64,000 nt of DNA from Limnanthes douglasii subsp. nivea (GCA_036936605.1 JAUPFV010000002.1:251059305-251123304), one strand, 5' to 3'. Shown: positions 1-11,468, numbered from the stretch's first letter. Made by a program: numbers and translations. The notes: a model not told the origin generated them from the letters alone.

Positions 1-795
1 ACCCACGTTGTTTCCGACTACGTATTTCAAACATTGATGGACTGTGGATGATACTGCATGCATTCGTAATATCCATGATATGCCGAAAATTGCATTATGG
101 GAAGCCGGTGCGTCTACTACCACGAATAAAACGGTGACATCCTTCTTAAATGGGCCGCGGCCTAGCTGAACGATGCCCTAAAATTCTCCAATAACGTCAC
201 CTACTGACCCTGTAAATCTCACAATGGTACGATCCGACCGCGTGATGACCGGAGGTGTCCTAAATTTGGCGAAAGTGGACGCGAAGATTATGTTGGCCGA
301 ACTACCGGTATCCACTAAGATACGTCGGACCTCCTCCCCCGCAATTTCCGCCCCAATCACGATGGCATCCTCGTGAGGGCCGGCTATATCTCTCATGTCG
401 TCGTCGTCAAAATACAGGATCGGCGACGGGACGCTTTTGGAGTGTGGGTAAGTCTGAGCCTCTAATTGGGTGGTTAGATTCACGATATGCCCTTTTCTGG
501 ATGAGTGCGTGGTACCTGCCATAGAATCTCCATCGAAGATAGTCAGAGATTCAAAGAATTTACAAAGGTTTTTTACATTACCGACGCTCTCCTCAGCTTC
601 CTTCTCGATGATCCCGATGATGTTGCGATTTGTCTTGGGGTCGAGGTATTCAATTGAAACATCAAAAGGGTCGGTGACTTCGGAAATGGTCATAGCGGTT
701 TCGGGCTTCGGAATCGTCACGACTTCTCTCGAAATTGTGCTCTGTTGGGCTTTCTTCTTTACATATTCCATGAGGTTTCTGTGCTCTATGAGCAT
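1..795 (-). pseudogene. Retropepsin-like aspartic protease region of the left gypsy element
   Basis: Continues the gag frame. The active-site motif DTGSSANIIF is present at about 275-320, preceded by a hydrophobic IVIGAEIAGEEVRRIL strand, as in plant gypsy proteases. An in-frame TAG at 178-180 interrupts it. The downstream half resumes in the same frame to base 1, with a degraded A(I)FG.SWI..MHAVSST.HQ.LK segment typical of the protease-RT junction. It would have matured the Gag-Pol polyprotein. Confidence 0.85.
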
Positions 796-2331
796 CTGTA
801 TTTATTTTTTGAGGGCAATACAGTCCTTGGTATCGTGCCCCACGTCTTCGTGATAGCGACAATAACGGTTATTCATTTGTTCCCGAGGCGTTGGTATTGG
901 AAAGGGCCTTCTATACATCCTGTTTTTCTTAGTTTTTTCGTAGATTGACGATACGCATTCCGTCAAGTCGGTGAAATAAACAGGACATATTCATTTGTTA
1001 GATATGGTTCGTGAAACCGTTTGGCTCGTCTACTTTGTTTTTTGGCTCGGGGGAGCCGAAGGCTTGACATGTAAGGACTGGGTCGGGGGTATGGTGCTAA
1101 CTGGCTGGGCTGCCTGAGCGTAGCTAGATTGAGTCCCTCGTCTTATCACGACCGCCGCTTGCGCGCTCTGCTGAATTTTGGCAGCTAGTTCGGACGCCTC
1201 GGTTTCTTCAATCAATATTTGTTTTTCTATTTGAGCCAGAAGGGCGGAAAAAGTGAATGCTTACTTTTTGGTTATCACTTGCTTCATTGGTCCCGGGAGC
1301 AAGCCCAAGCGATACGCGGTTAGCGCCACGTTTTCCTCGCAATGGTCCAGGTCGGTTTTAGCGTCGATAAAACGCCTGGTATACTCCCTGAGGCTCTCCC
1401 CCAACCTCTGCTTACAATTCATAATAGTGTCTCTGTTGGCTCGGAAACTCTTGCTTCCGACGAAATGTTGCCTAAACATCGTCCAGAACATCCCGAAGTT
1501 TTTGATGCAGCCTTGTGGTAACCGGTTGTACCACTTGGATGCCCGGTCCCGGAAAGTCATCGAAAATGCCCTACATAGGAGTTTATCGTCATTGTCGAAA
1601 CTCAACATGAAGTTTTTGAAGGCTTCCAAGTGGTTATCCGGGTCCTTCTTCCCGTCATATTTTTCAAATTTGGAAATATCAAACCTCTTCGGGAGTTGCC
1701 CCGCTAATATCTCATCGGACAATGGTGAAGCTCTCCAATTCATCCCGTACCCGAACGCTCAGCCTCCGAGTCCTTCTGTCCGAACTCCGTAAAGTCCCTT
1801 ATCCCCTAGATTGATAAATTGGTTGCTGGTTCGGTACCCTTGGTTCTGGTTGTTCGAAGGTTGCCATTGCACTTGAGGGAGTGCTACCCGCTCTTCCCTG
1901 CTGTCCGCCGGCATTTCTTTCTCAAATAACACTAGTGTTTTCTTTTCGGTGCTACCTTTTTTGTACTTCGGAGAGTGTGATCGGGGTTCCCTGTGGCGTC
2001 TGGAATGATTTTTCTGTGCGCGTTTGTTCATCCTTTCCCGTCGTCGGTACTCCCTTCCTGATGAGTCATCCGAGGTGTAATCGGTGGAAACGCCGCGGTT
2101 ATCCTCTGGGTACCGCTGTTCTCTGGTGTTTTGCCCCTCCTCGGTACGAGGCTCCCGATAATATCTGACAGGTCGGGCTTCGATGCGGTAGTCCGCAACC
2201 AGGTTGCCTCCGCTGCGGCTATCAATGAACGGCTCTTTGCCTTTTCCTTCCCGAACCCTTTTCTCATCTAATGCCCGCTCTCTTTCAGCGTTCAGCCTGG
2301 CAATGTCTTTCAGGAGTTGTCTTCTGGTCAT
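796..2331 (-). pseudogene. gag of the left gypsy element, with zinc knuckle
   Basis: Capsid-type protein that would package element RNA. It starts at 2331 (MTRRQLLKDIARLNAERERA) with a charged, Arg/Ser-rich N-terminal part. The retrotransposon gag domain lies at 1743-1261, with landmarks FDISKFEKYDGKKDP, W(Y)NRLP and LGESLREYTRRF. A CCHC knuckle CRYHEDVGHDTKDC lies near 810-855. In-frame stops sit at 1759-1761, 1261-1263, 1030-1032, 991-993 and 802-804, with no frameshift. Domain identity is sure; function is lost. Confidence 0.85.
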
Positions 2332-2510
2332 GATTAGGGTCGACCGTTTGTCCCGACCCTAGGCGTATCACTCCCGACCCGGGGTTTCTTCTCCCTCAGA
2401 TAACGAAACGGCTCGGGCAACTTCTCTCTCGACCCTCTCCTCGACAGCCTCGTTATTCATCTTTTCAATCGTGATTTTCAAAGAAAAAAATTCCTTTTTG
2501 GTATCACGGG

Positions 2511-2529
2511 TTCCCACAGACGGTGCCAA
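2511..2529 (-). other. Primer-binding site of the left gypsy element
   Basis: On the - strand TTGGCACCGTCTGTGGGAA follows the LTR end immediately. TGGC(A/G)CCG at this position is the usual start of plant gypsy primer-binding sites, which pair with a tRNA 3' end. Which tRNA was not worked out. Confidence 0.6.
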
Positions 2530-2800
2530 TGATGAGAAAATAAACGACTAGGGAATATATTGAATCTTGAATCTGATGTGACTAGAGAGAAAAAAAAGGA
2601 AAGAGAATATAATAATGTGGAATGTCCCACCTACCAAGAATAAAAAATCCCCTTTTATAGTATGGGAAGGTGGACCCGTTTATGTCATTGGTGGGCTTAC
2701 TTTATTTCCCCTTTAGTCCCTTATTATATACATTGTTTACGAATTACTTTCTAATTAATGATAAATACCCTAATAGACATTTTAACTTCCATGTGTAGAA
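2530..2800 (-). repeat. 5' LTR of the left gypsy element (outer edge approximate)
   Basis: On the - strand the LTR ends in CTCATCA at 2530, directly before the primer-binding site. A likely LTR TATA box (CTATAAAAGG on the - strand) lies near 2652-2664. The other LTR copy is outside the window, so the far end near 2800 is a guess. Confidence 0.55.
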
Positions 2801-2810
2801 ATATGAACTG

Positions 2811-3900
2811 TCATGCGCTTGTTGGCAAGTAAACATTGATGTTAATCTTGCCAAACTGCCTCACGCCAAAGGTAATAAGATAAATCTCCCTTCTTGTACG
2901 AAACCTTCTGTAACATGAGAGGTGATGGTCCATCCTGGATCCGTACAAACTGTTGCATGAATCTGTTAGACATATATTCACATTGCTTATCATTCAGATT
3001 GGATAATCAAGTAGACAAATATCTTATACTGGAAAAATCAGCTGTCATATCCTTATACGTCTCGAAGATGACTTATAAAACAAAACAGTACAACATGTTA
3101 TAAATAAATATTAAGTTAAGTTAAAAAAAATATTGATACGCATATGATAAGTATAAGATTGGTTCGCTTATATTCTTCTCCTTTACATATGCAAGAAGAA
3201 TGTGAACGCTAGATTTGAATCGCACATTTAAGCCCACCATTCTCCTCGATAACCAACTACAAATATTTTGGTTCCACACAATATAAGTTGGGTTTTATGG
3301 ATACTTTAAAGCTAGAAAGTGATCCTAGAGCACGATAAAAGAAAGACAACGCACTAGCCCTCAAAACTATATCCCAAAACCCAAAATCCATGTTCTCCAA
3401 ACCATAGAGATAACATAGTTTCAGGTTATTCTGATTAGTATCCGCGAATATAGTACACCCGAATAAAAACATAAAATATGCGCGTGATATCCGACAGAAA
3501 TTCTCTTGATTAGTCAAGTGAAGGAACCGTTCCTTAGTAAATATTTAACTGAGCCATTTCAATTTAAATCCCACTCTTCGTATGGACTCCAAATCGGTAC
3601 ATACCTCGTCAACAACCTCGTATAATACATATATATCTCAGCTCTTGTGACTTAAACCACATTCAGTGTGCTACCAACTATAAAGAGGCCTATAGTGACA
3701 TTAACGTCATCTAAAGTGGCTGTCACCTCCCCAAACTGAATTAAAATGTGTTGGTCTCTTGGTGCCATACCTCGTCCAACACTAGATGTGTATAATATTT
3801 TGAGGGGTGGGCTATGAGAGATTCGAACAAAGTATGAGCGATATGACTAGCTACCTCAGGTTGTGCTGTCAAGTCTCACATGCAAAGCACATTATAATGT
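2811..3900 (-). pseudogene. Degenerate plant mobile domain (PMD) gene relic
   Basis: On the - strand, fragments in several frames line up with the PMD protein encoded at 9643-11468. Near 3800 I read VWHQETNTF, then in another frame FGEVTATLDDVNV, matching WHSETNTFHFSFGEMTVTLDDVHV. A stretch at 3517-3257 (RAYFMFLFGCTIFAD, then ALSFFYRALG) matches the RGYLLHMLGCCVLVN and LAQLYHHLG segments. At 2993-2811, FGVRQFGKI resembles the C-terminal VRQFG motif of the family. Frameshifts and stops show it is dead. It is probably a relic of a PMD-carrying transposon, but I found no TIRs for it. Confidence 0.7.
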
Positions 3901-4830
3901 TCATGAATACCGAGAGAACTATATGAATATAAACAAAACAAGTTAGTAACAAAACAATACTTTAATAAACACTATAAACATTAGTTTATCTCTTAATTTA
4001 ATAATTAAAAACTTACATTTTTCGACAAAAATGTTCAATACCTCGTGTTCCTTTTAGTCAGGAAACAACGATATTTTGTTATATTCTATAAAAATACAAA
4101 CATCTTCATTTGTTCTTCTCTCTGCTTTGTAACGTTCTACTTATTATCTTCGTAATCAATTTAACTACCATTGTACTACTGGTAGCCACATCTTAGTATG
4201 GTGCACGGTACGCTGATGGTAAACGAGGAGGTAATGTGGTGAACAATGTAATGGTAATATTGAACGATGACTTGAAGGTGGTGATGATGGTGGTGTAACC
4301 TATCTAGATGATCCATCCTTCATCTTCGATCAAATGGCTGCATATGAATGACTGTTAAACTATTTCAAACTCTCATGGTTGTGAATCCCACAAACAACTT
4401 TGTACTTCGATTGATCCGGTTTCACTAACGATGCCCTTAACTGGAATGTACAATCAATTTTTCTTGTTCCTGTCGACTTTCTCTTACGATCTTTTTTCGG
4501 CCACCGTCGGAATATACTTTCTCGACCTCTCGCACTGAATAAATATTCGAAGTTTCTTTCTAATCACTATATTATCGCGGCGTTTTATGTTGATAATCAG
4601 GTTGTTATGTTTTCCGGTCTTCTTGATCCACTTAATCAATGCAACTTGCATATAATACTCAGTCTTGAAAATACATGACTGTAGTCACCGTTGAAAGTTT
4701 TCTCGGATCCATCCGCAACATTCACTCTATAATTACCAAAATCAAAACACAACTCGTAGTTAGGAGGGCCAAAACATAGATGACTTAAACACGTTAAAAT
4801 AGGGATTCAGATGACTGAAAAGGCAAAAAC
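3901..4830. other. AT-rich intergenic DNA, no recognisable gene
   Basis: Broken low-complexity sequence between the PMD relic and the hairpin-rich block. No open frame with recognisable motifs on either strand; it may include further decayed transposon sequence. Confidence 0.5.
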
Positions 4831-4835
4831 ATTGT

Positions 4836-5035
4836 GTGGCCATGCACCACCGATTAAGGGTCTCTGAACCGGTGGTGTATGGCCACAAAACCGGTGGTCA
4901 TACACCACCACTAACATCGGTGCATAGGCACCATAACCGGTTACGATGTGTCTTCGCACCATCAGTTCTAGAGGCTAGAACCGATGGTGTGAAAGCACAC
5001 CGTAATCAAATAAATTTTCTTTACATTTTCTAGTG
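4836..5035. repeat. Hairpin-rich block ending in a CACTA-like terminus
   Basis: Several short inverted and direct copies of an ACCGGTGGTG(T) / CACCACCG word occur at 4843-4925, with a second set (GATGGTGTG / CACACC) up to 5000. The right edge, read on the - strand, begins CACTAGAAAATGTAAAGAAA (5035 leftward), which looks like a CACTA (En/Spm) terminal repeat; subterminal hairpins are characteristic of that superfamily. No matching left terminus or 3-bp target duplication was identified with confidence. Confidence 0.45.
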
Positions 5036-5538
5036 ACTCAACCTCCTTCTCTGGCGACCATAAGATCCTCCTTCACCTCCGGTGATAGTAACTCCTCCAT
5101 GCTAATCCCTAATTCTGGTTGACTCATGTTTGATTTTGTGTTTTATGTTGAAGATTTGTTGAATATTGTTGAAGTTACTTTAAATGTTGAAGAAGGTTTT
5201 GAAGAACTTTAGAAAAATAATACCAATATGAGGTTTGATTTAGTAAATCATAGTGTTTTTTTTAAGGCGAAGTTAGTAAAATATGTTGTTTTTTTTTTTG
5301 AGTGAGTTTAAAATATACTTAGTGTTTTTCATTTATTAGTAGCCGTTTTGTAATTAAATAAAAATTTATTTTTTTTCTAAAATCAAATCCAAATCAAAAA
5401 CAATTTTTATTATAAACTCATACTCATTTTGGATGTGTATTAGACCTTTTGGCGTGATCCGACCCTTTAGCTTGACCTTTTCCTTTTATATTGCATCTGA
5501 TTTCCTAAAATTAAACACCTATTACTATCCATAATTTA
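5036..5538. other. Intergenic spacer upstream of the ankyrin gene
   Basis: AT-rich DNA without gene signals; several T-runs and no repeats of note. Confidence 0.5.
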
Positions 5539-5653
5539 GTTTATACCAGATAATAACCTTTATATTTATAAAACCGGATTAGAAGGACCCGTTCGGTTTA
5601 TACCGGATAATAACTTCTAACTTCTATATTTATAAAATGGGACTAGAAGGAAC
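5539..5653 (+). promoter_or_regulatory. Tandemly duplicated core promoter of the ankyrin-repeat gene
   Basis: A block of about 50 bp occurs twice in direct orientation, at 5539-5587 and 5597-5653. Each copy runs from TTTATACC(A/G)GATAATAAC through TATATTTATAAAA to AGAAGGA. Each therefore carries a TATA-like TTTATAAAA element, at about 5566-5573 and 5629-5636. The start codon is at 5759, so the second copy fits a normal 5' UTR length. Confidence 0.6.
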
Positions 5654-5758
5654 TGACCGAACGATTGCCATCCCCATCCCTATCTGACACAAGATTTGAC
5701 TACTGTAACACAAAACCCTGCACACGAAAAACACTAGCCTGCCGCAATCATTCCCGTT

Positions 5759-7767
5759 ATGGACATGGAAATCGATGATGGAAACACGAAGGAGCAACAT
5801 CCATTCGAAGACGCAGACCTCTTCGAAGCTGCAGAATCCGGCGATACTACCATTTTCAAGTCCCTTTCGCAAGAACAGCTCTCGAAATCTCTCTCTTTAA
5901 GAAACGAAGACGGTCGCTCTATCCTCCATGTCGCTACCTCCTCCGGTCGCCCCGAGGTCTGTTCTCGTACTTCGGGTTTCTATATTCACTGTTTGATTTG
6001 TTGAGAAAGTATTGTAAAAAATGAACAGATCAAGCACAAGTATGAACTAGTAGCTTTTGCTTTTGAATTCGTTATGAATTAGTTCTGTTGGTGGAATCAG
6101 GTAGTGAAATTACTCTCGGCAGCGGATGAATCCACTATTGCCGTGAATGGCAAAGACGACGAAGGGTGGGCACCTATCCATTCTGCAGCTAGCTCTGGAA
6201 ACACTGAGATTGTGGAAATTCTGTTGAACAAAGGTGATTAACCTATGCTTTCCATGTCTGGGTTGGTATTTTTGTGCTACACTCTTTAGATATGAATATA
6301 GGAAAAGCTCATTATCACAGAATTATGTAAATTCATTGCTCTCATCAGCTTTTACTATTTAAGACAACTTTAGGAAAGTACTTGTAAATTGAAACTACAT
6401 AGGTTAAGAAAGTACCTTAATTTGAGATTTCAGTGCCGGGATTTTGAAATCTGTGTGGCGTCACATCAAGCACAAGTATGAGGTACTTCACCACATTATA
6501 TGATGGCATGTTTATAATGGGTTCCTCGTTGAAAACTTTTTTCAGGGATCATCCTACCATTCCCTTTAGGGGATTATGTCATCACACAGCTTTTGTAACC
6601 TCTTTAGAAATTTCGGTGATGGTTTTAAAATTTGTGTCATCAATTACAAATTTGAAATACTTTACCACTTTCAGATCATGCTATGTCATCCTTCAGATGG
6701 TTTCCCCTTCGATATTTTATGTGGGGCTTATTGTCAGAGTGTGGTGTCCAAATTACACTAATGCAAATTTGCAATACATATCCTGATCTGTATGCCTGCG
6801 ATAGCGTATCGGCCCATAACGGCAACCAGTGATACGTATCACTGGGCATGCAAATCAGGATATTATCGCGACTTTGACATTTATGCCCGTATGGCAAAAA
6901 AGTTCTTGTATTTAGTCATATGCAAGCAAAAGGTTTTCCGTGGTTGGTCAAGGTAATCACTATGCTTTTGTAAGCAGGAGCTGATGTTAATCTGAAAAAT
7001 GATGGTGGACGAACTGCTCTTCACTATGCTGCCAGCAAGGGCTGGGTGGAAGTTGCTGAACTTTTGATATCGCACGGTGCAAAGCTTAACGTGAAGGATA
7101 TGGCATGTCACTCAACTTAAAGTCATTTTTTACTCCCTTTTTTGGCACAGTATTTTTGTTGTCCTTTTTCATTTTATATACTACCAATAAGAAGACATCT
7201 AAAACTCAATTACACTTTCATAATATCAGCAATAATCATGCTCACTATGTTATGTGCTTTACTCTCGACTAATGGGTTATACGACATGGGGTGAATTTAG
7301 ATTGGATGTGCTCCGCTTCATAGGGCAGCTAGCACAGGTAAGTCACAGCTATGCGAGCTCTTAATCGAGGATGGAGCAGAGATCGATGTTACCGACAAAG
7401 CTGGACAAACTCCTCTCATGCATGCAGTGATTAGCTATCACAAAGATGTAAGTTTAGTTTCCCTGAAGCATAGATGTTTATGCCTTTGCATCACCCTTGA
7501 TTTACTTTTAATTGTCGGTCTCTCTATGTTAGGCAATGTTTCATGTTACTAGTTTATTGTGATCCTTTAGTGTAATAGAACGAAGACATATTGAGTTTCT
7601 TGAAAATGATGATTGGTTTGTTCGGTTGACAGGTAGCTCTTCTCCTGATACGACATGGAGCAGATGTGGATGTGGAAGACAAAGAAGGATACACCGTGCT
7701 TGGTCGAACGTCAAGGGATTTTAGACCAGCACTCATTGACGCAGCCAAGGCTATGTTTGAAGGATGA
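5759..7767 (+). CDS. Gankyrin-like ankyrin-repeat protein (26S proteasome PSMD10 type), 5 exons, 245 aa
   Basis: Exons: 5759-5956, 6101-6233, 6978-7102, 7301-7447, 7633-7767; joined they give 738 nt with no stop. The protein starts MDMEIDDGNTKEQHPFEDAD and is a stack of ankyrin repeats (D.EGWAPIHSAASSGN, DGGRTALHYAASKG, IGCAPLHRAASTG, AGQTPLMHAV, DKEGYTVLG) ending in DAAKAMFEG. Length and order fit plant homologues of gankyrin, a chaperone-like binder of the 26S proteasome base. That role is by homology only. The intron after 7102 seems to use a GC donor (ATG|GCATGT) with a normal AG before 7301; no GT donor keeps the frame. Other introns are GT-AG. Start chosen as the first ATG before the first repeat, with acidic N-terminus as in homologues. 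Confidence 0.88.
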
Positions 7768-8580
7768 AATTATCTAATGTAAAAATTATTGTATGCCGCT
7801 TCCTTGTCCCTTTTCAATATGTCTGAACAAAGAGAAACTAATCTTGTTTATTCTGGAACCTGCACTCGTTGACGCAATAACTTCTTTAACTTGCGATTTA
7901 GCATGATCTTTTAAATAAAATCCATTTTGCTCATAGCTCCTTATCAACGGGTCTCTATAGACTATATCAAAGGCAACAACTTTTAATTTTGTAATATACA
8001 CCATTGTTTTAAATTCGCTAGGAAACAAGGTTATTAATGGTTTCTTAAGATCCGGAACCGAATAAGGCTATAAAGATAAGGAACCAAACTAATAGAACAA
8101 GATACGGAACCCAACTAATCTATTCAATAGAAATTCTAACCCGCTAAACCGATGGAACTAATACATAATCGAATTCATAAAATGTTAGAGCAAATTGTTT
8201 TTTCATTTAATTTGGTTTTTATATATTATATTGTCGAAATTATTAATTAAATGCAATTTTTCAAAAAAATAATACTATATAAAGATCGTTACACATCAAT
8301 TACATATAAAAACCCAAAATATTTGACTAACTTTCTTCCAAGATTATTCCGCACACAAATAAAAAATTTAAAAATATAAACTAAATTTACCAAATCTGTC
8401 GCTTTTCTTTAGTATCAATAATCGCTCGCTCTCTTGTCTTAGACTTTTCGTTTTCCGAGTTTCCATTCACCAGAAATCAAGAAATAGAGGTTATTTAACC
8501 TCCGGTTCAGTTTCCGATCAAAGCTTCCAGGTATTTCAAATCAAAGTCTACCCTAAAAACAGTAATATCCTACGGTTTCG
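7768..8580. other. Intergenic spacer downstream of the ankyrin gene
   Basis: Contains the 3' UTR region of the ankyrin gene, then AT-rich sequence. A short run of GGAACC-type words (8050-8150) resembles decayed repeat sequence. No coding signal. Confidence 0.5.
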
Positions 8581-8844
8581 ATAATACTTAGGGATGACAA
8601 TTTTTCCGAACCCGTGGGTTATGGATTTTAAAAAAATTCCACAGTTGGGTTGTGGATTTGAAAATTTACTACCCGCCGGGTATGGGATAGGTTATGGATT
8701 TAAGAAATTTCTCACGGGTACCCAATCCGAATCCGACCCACTGGGTAATACCCGATGGGTACCTGATAAATTAATATTATATAAAATATTATATTATTTA
8801 ATATTATTTATCAAACTTTAAAATAAAGTTATTAATATTAGTAT

Positions 8845-8935
8845 GGGCAAGGCTAAAATGAGACCCCATTTGGCTATAATGAGACCCCTCTATAATGAGA
8901 CCCCATTTGGCTATAATGAGACCCGAAAAAAGACA
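8845..8935 (+). repeat. Left TIR of the MULE with extra copies of its GAGACC word
   Basis: Four closely spaced copies of (G)GCTA(T/A)AATGAGACCCC lie at 8853-8930, two more than the matching right TIR has. The repetition may reflect slippage or added transposase-binding sites. Confidence 0.7.
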
Positions 8936-9339
8936 CATTTACCCCTGATATAAAAGCCATATTTTCAGCCCATTTTCTCTCTTTTCTCTCTTTTCTCTCT
9001 TCTCTCTCTACTCTCTCTCAAACTCACCAAAAATCTCGAAATCAAAACAGCAAGTTTTCTCAAATCCAACATCAGAAACATCTTAAGGTACGAATCCTTT
9101 ACATATCCATGTAATTTTTATGCATTTTCGTTTAGTATTTTTAGTGATTTTTAGAGTTTAGTGTTCTTGATAAAAAGTCGGATTTTCATGTATATTTAGT
9201 TGTTTTTTTCGAAAAAAAACTTCAGATTCGTGTTAGTCGATTCAGTAGGATCGTTTTGGTACCATGCATGATGAATTTGGGTTGGGTTTTGGGGATTTGG
9301 GTTCGATATCGAAATTTGGGGCTGCTGTTTCTGGAAATG

Positions 9340-9555
9340 GGGATCTGCGAACTGTGCCCTCGCAACCCGTGCAAAATTGCGAACGACCCGTTCGCAATTT
9401 TGCATGGGCTGCGAGGGGACAGTTCGCAATTTCACCTAATTCAGAATCTGAGACTTTGTGAAATTGCGAATTGGGGATTCGCAATTTCACCAAATTGCGA
9501 ATTCCGAGTTCGCAATTTTGGTGAAATTGCATGGCCCCAATTCGCAATTTCACAG
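9340..9555. repeat. Left subterminal GCGAA array of the MULE
   Basis: A dozen or so short, mixed-orientation copies of AATTGCGAA, TTCGCAATT and GCGAAC are packed into about 200 bp. Many are paired as local palindromes, for example AAATTGCGAAC facing CGTTCGCAATTTT. The array lies in what looks like a 5' UTR intron of the PMD gene (possible donor near 9086, acceptor CAG before 9641). A similar array sits at the other end of the element. Confidence 0.75.
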
Positions 9556-9642
9556 TTTATATATTTTTTGTAAATTTTTTTTTTTGCCAAATAGTTTCTA
9601 TCTATCCCAAATTTATTAATAATTTATATGTTGTATTTCAGC

Positions 9643-11468
9643 ATGCCTCGCAAACAGCAGCACACACCTGTTCGACATTCAGGAGGCTCGAGCGATGATG
9701 GAGAGCACTCCGACGTTGTGTCACGGTCACGGTCCGTTAGGCGTAGGCCTAGCGCTTCCACTCCGGCCCCTGTTCTATCCCAGGGGTTTGAGACATTCGA
9801 CCTGTTATTTCGGAGGGTGAACCCCCACGTACCTGGTCTATATCCAGAGTATGCACAGCACGAGGCTTACCGTGTCTTTGCTGGAGAGGTAAGTAATGAC
9901 GTGTTTTAAAGTACGTTTATATGTTCTATTGTATTATTTCTAACTTGTTTATGTCTTATGTAGGCTCGTCGGCACTCACGGCCCTACGCTATGTACGGTA
10001 CCCACCGTGCGTGGGGTCTTGCTGGGCAGCACAGGGTAAGGGAGCAGGTTATGATGACTTGTTTCGGCCCACTGGTAGATGCGTTGGAGCGTTGGAATAC
10101 CAACGTTCATCTTGTAGATGCCTTCCTGGAGAGGTGGCATTCGGAGACGAACACCTTTCACTTTAGCTTCGGTGAGATGACGGTTACGCTAGACGACGTC
10201 CACGTCATCACTGGTCTCCCGGTCACAGGTGATGATTTCGTAGTTCAGTCTTTTCCTAGTAATGGACAGCGTGAGGCTTGGTATTCTAGTGCATTAGGCA
10301 TAGATTTGGATGACCTTAGGTATGAGTTAGGGCGTAACAGGGGGGGTAATGGTAGATCTATTCGTTTACAGTTTTTACGCGAGAAGTACATGGTACGTAG
10401 ATATACAGATGAGAACATGTCTGATAGTGATGTAAAGTGCGTCACTAGGGGTTATCTGCTGCATATGTTGGGTTGTTGTGTTCTAGTGAACAAGACGGGG
10501 AATAGTATATCTTTAGATTACCTCCAGTTTGTAGAGCATTATACCTCCTCCGTTAGATATAACTGGGGACAGCATATACTAGCTCAGCTGTACCACCACC
10601 TAGGGAAGTCCTCGCTGCACACGACTTCAGGGATTGCGGGTTGTATTGCCTTGTTGGAGGTGTGGATATACGATCACTTCTCCACCTGTTTGCCTACGAT
10701 TAACACGAACTACGACTGTTCTATGCCGACGATGTGCCGATATGTTCCGACGCCGTTTCGTGCGGATGATGAGACTCGGATTAACATCCGACAGGGACTG
10801 ATTTCGTTGACGGCGAACCATGTGAGTTACAATGATTTGTTATATTTGTTTCCATAGCTTTAATTTATTATTACTTTCATTTTTGGAAGATTATTAACTA
10901 ACATTTTCATATGACACAGGTTTGGTTCATGCCTTACGAGCATCATCGTGCTTATTTCCCTTCTCAGGATGTGGCTTGGATTGACCACACCCTGAAGGCG
11001 TTCGACGTAGTTGAGGCGTACTATCCGCTTCGGGTGGCTCGACAGCTAGGGCACGTTCAGGACATACCACCGGCGCTGCGGACTGTTGTACCCGTACATA
11101 GGCGAAAGCGTGTGAACACGCGCTTCTTGTGGGATGAGGCCACGTGGATATCATGGAGGTCACACGTTGTTGACCCGAGGATTCGCGGTGACAGGTACAT
11201 TATAGGCGGTCCTGGCACGACCACGACGTACGATGTATGGATCAGTGACCACCTATGGTACGTTCTTATTGATCCTAGTATTATTGCTCCATCTGCGGCG
11301 CATGTTCCAGAGCCCCCTAGTGCGATGACATATCAGGCACGACTGTATCAGCTTTCCGATCGTGTTACTGATGTTGATTCTAGAGCGGAGTCGATGAGTG
11401 TGGAGGACTTGCGTCGGGAGATACATGAGTGTCACCTTTTAGGGGTCCAGTACCGCCAGTTCGATTGA
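9643..11468 (+). CDS. Plant mobile domain (PMD, MAIN/MAIL-like) protein, transposon-borne, 3 exons, 550 aa
   Basis: Exons 9643-9888, 9964-10821 and 10920-11468 join in frame with clean GT-AG introns of 75 and 98 bp. An N-terminal basic, Ser/Arg-rich tail of about 55 residues is followed by the PMD core: VDALERWNTNVHLVDAFLER, TNTFHFSFGEMTVTLDDVHV and TGLPVTGDDF, then RGYLLHMLGCCVLVN, LAQLYHHLGKSSLHT, GCIALLEVWIYDHF and, in exon 3, VWFMPYEHH with a C-terminal helix of SVEDLRREIHE type. PMD proteins occur both as host genes (MAIN, MAIL1, acting in silencing and genome stability) and inside MULE and gypsy elements. This copy belongs to the second kind, being enclosed by intact MULE TIRs. No stops or frameshifts, so it may be expressed. 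Molecular activity is unknown. Confidence 0.9.

Larger units (their letters stand above)
1..2800 (-). mobile_element. Ty3/gypsy LTR retrotransposon, 5' part (LTR, gag, protease), cut by the window edge
   Basis: Reading the - strand from about 2800 down, I see an LTR, a primer-binding region, gag, a zinc knuckle and an aspartic protease; RT and later domains would lie left of base 1. The coding region keeps a single frame from 2331 to base 1 but is broken by in-frame stops, so the copy is dead. The family resembles the second gypsy element at 35.6-44.9 kb: both gag proteins share a PDNHLE.FKNFM core, but they are clearly different families. The outer (right) LTR edge is not sharply defined. 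Confidence 0.85.

Noticed and set aside
9242..9573. Overlapping open frames in the left GCGAA array on both strands
   Set aside because: They are a by-product of the repeat (for example ELRIRN-type peptides), lie in a probable 5' UTR intron, and match no family.
10627..11163. - strand open frames opposite the PMD gene
   Set aside because: Shadows of the PMD coding frame; no motifs, and the + strand has clean splice sites and family motifs.
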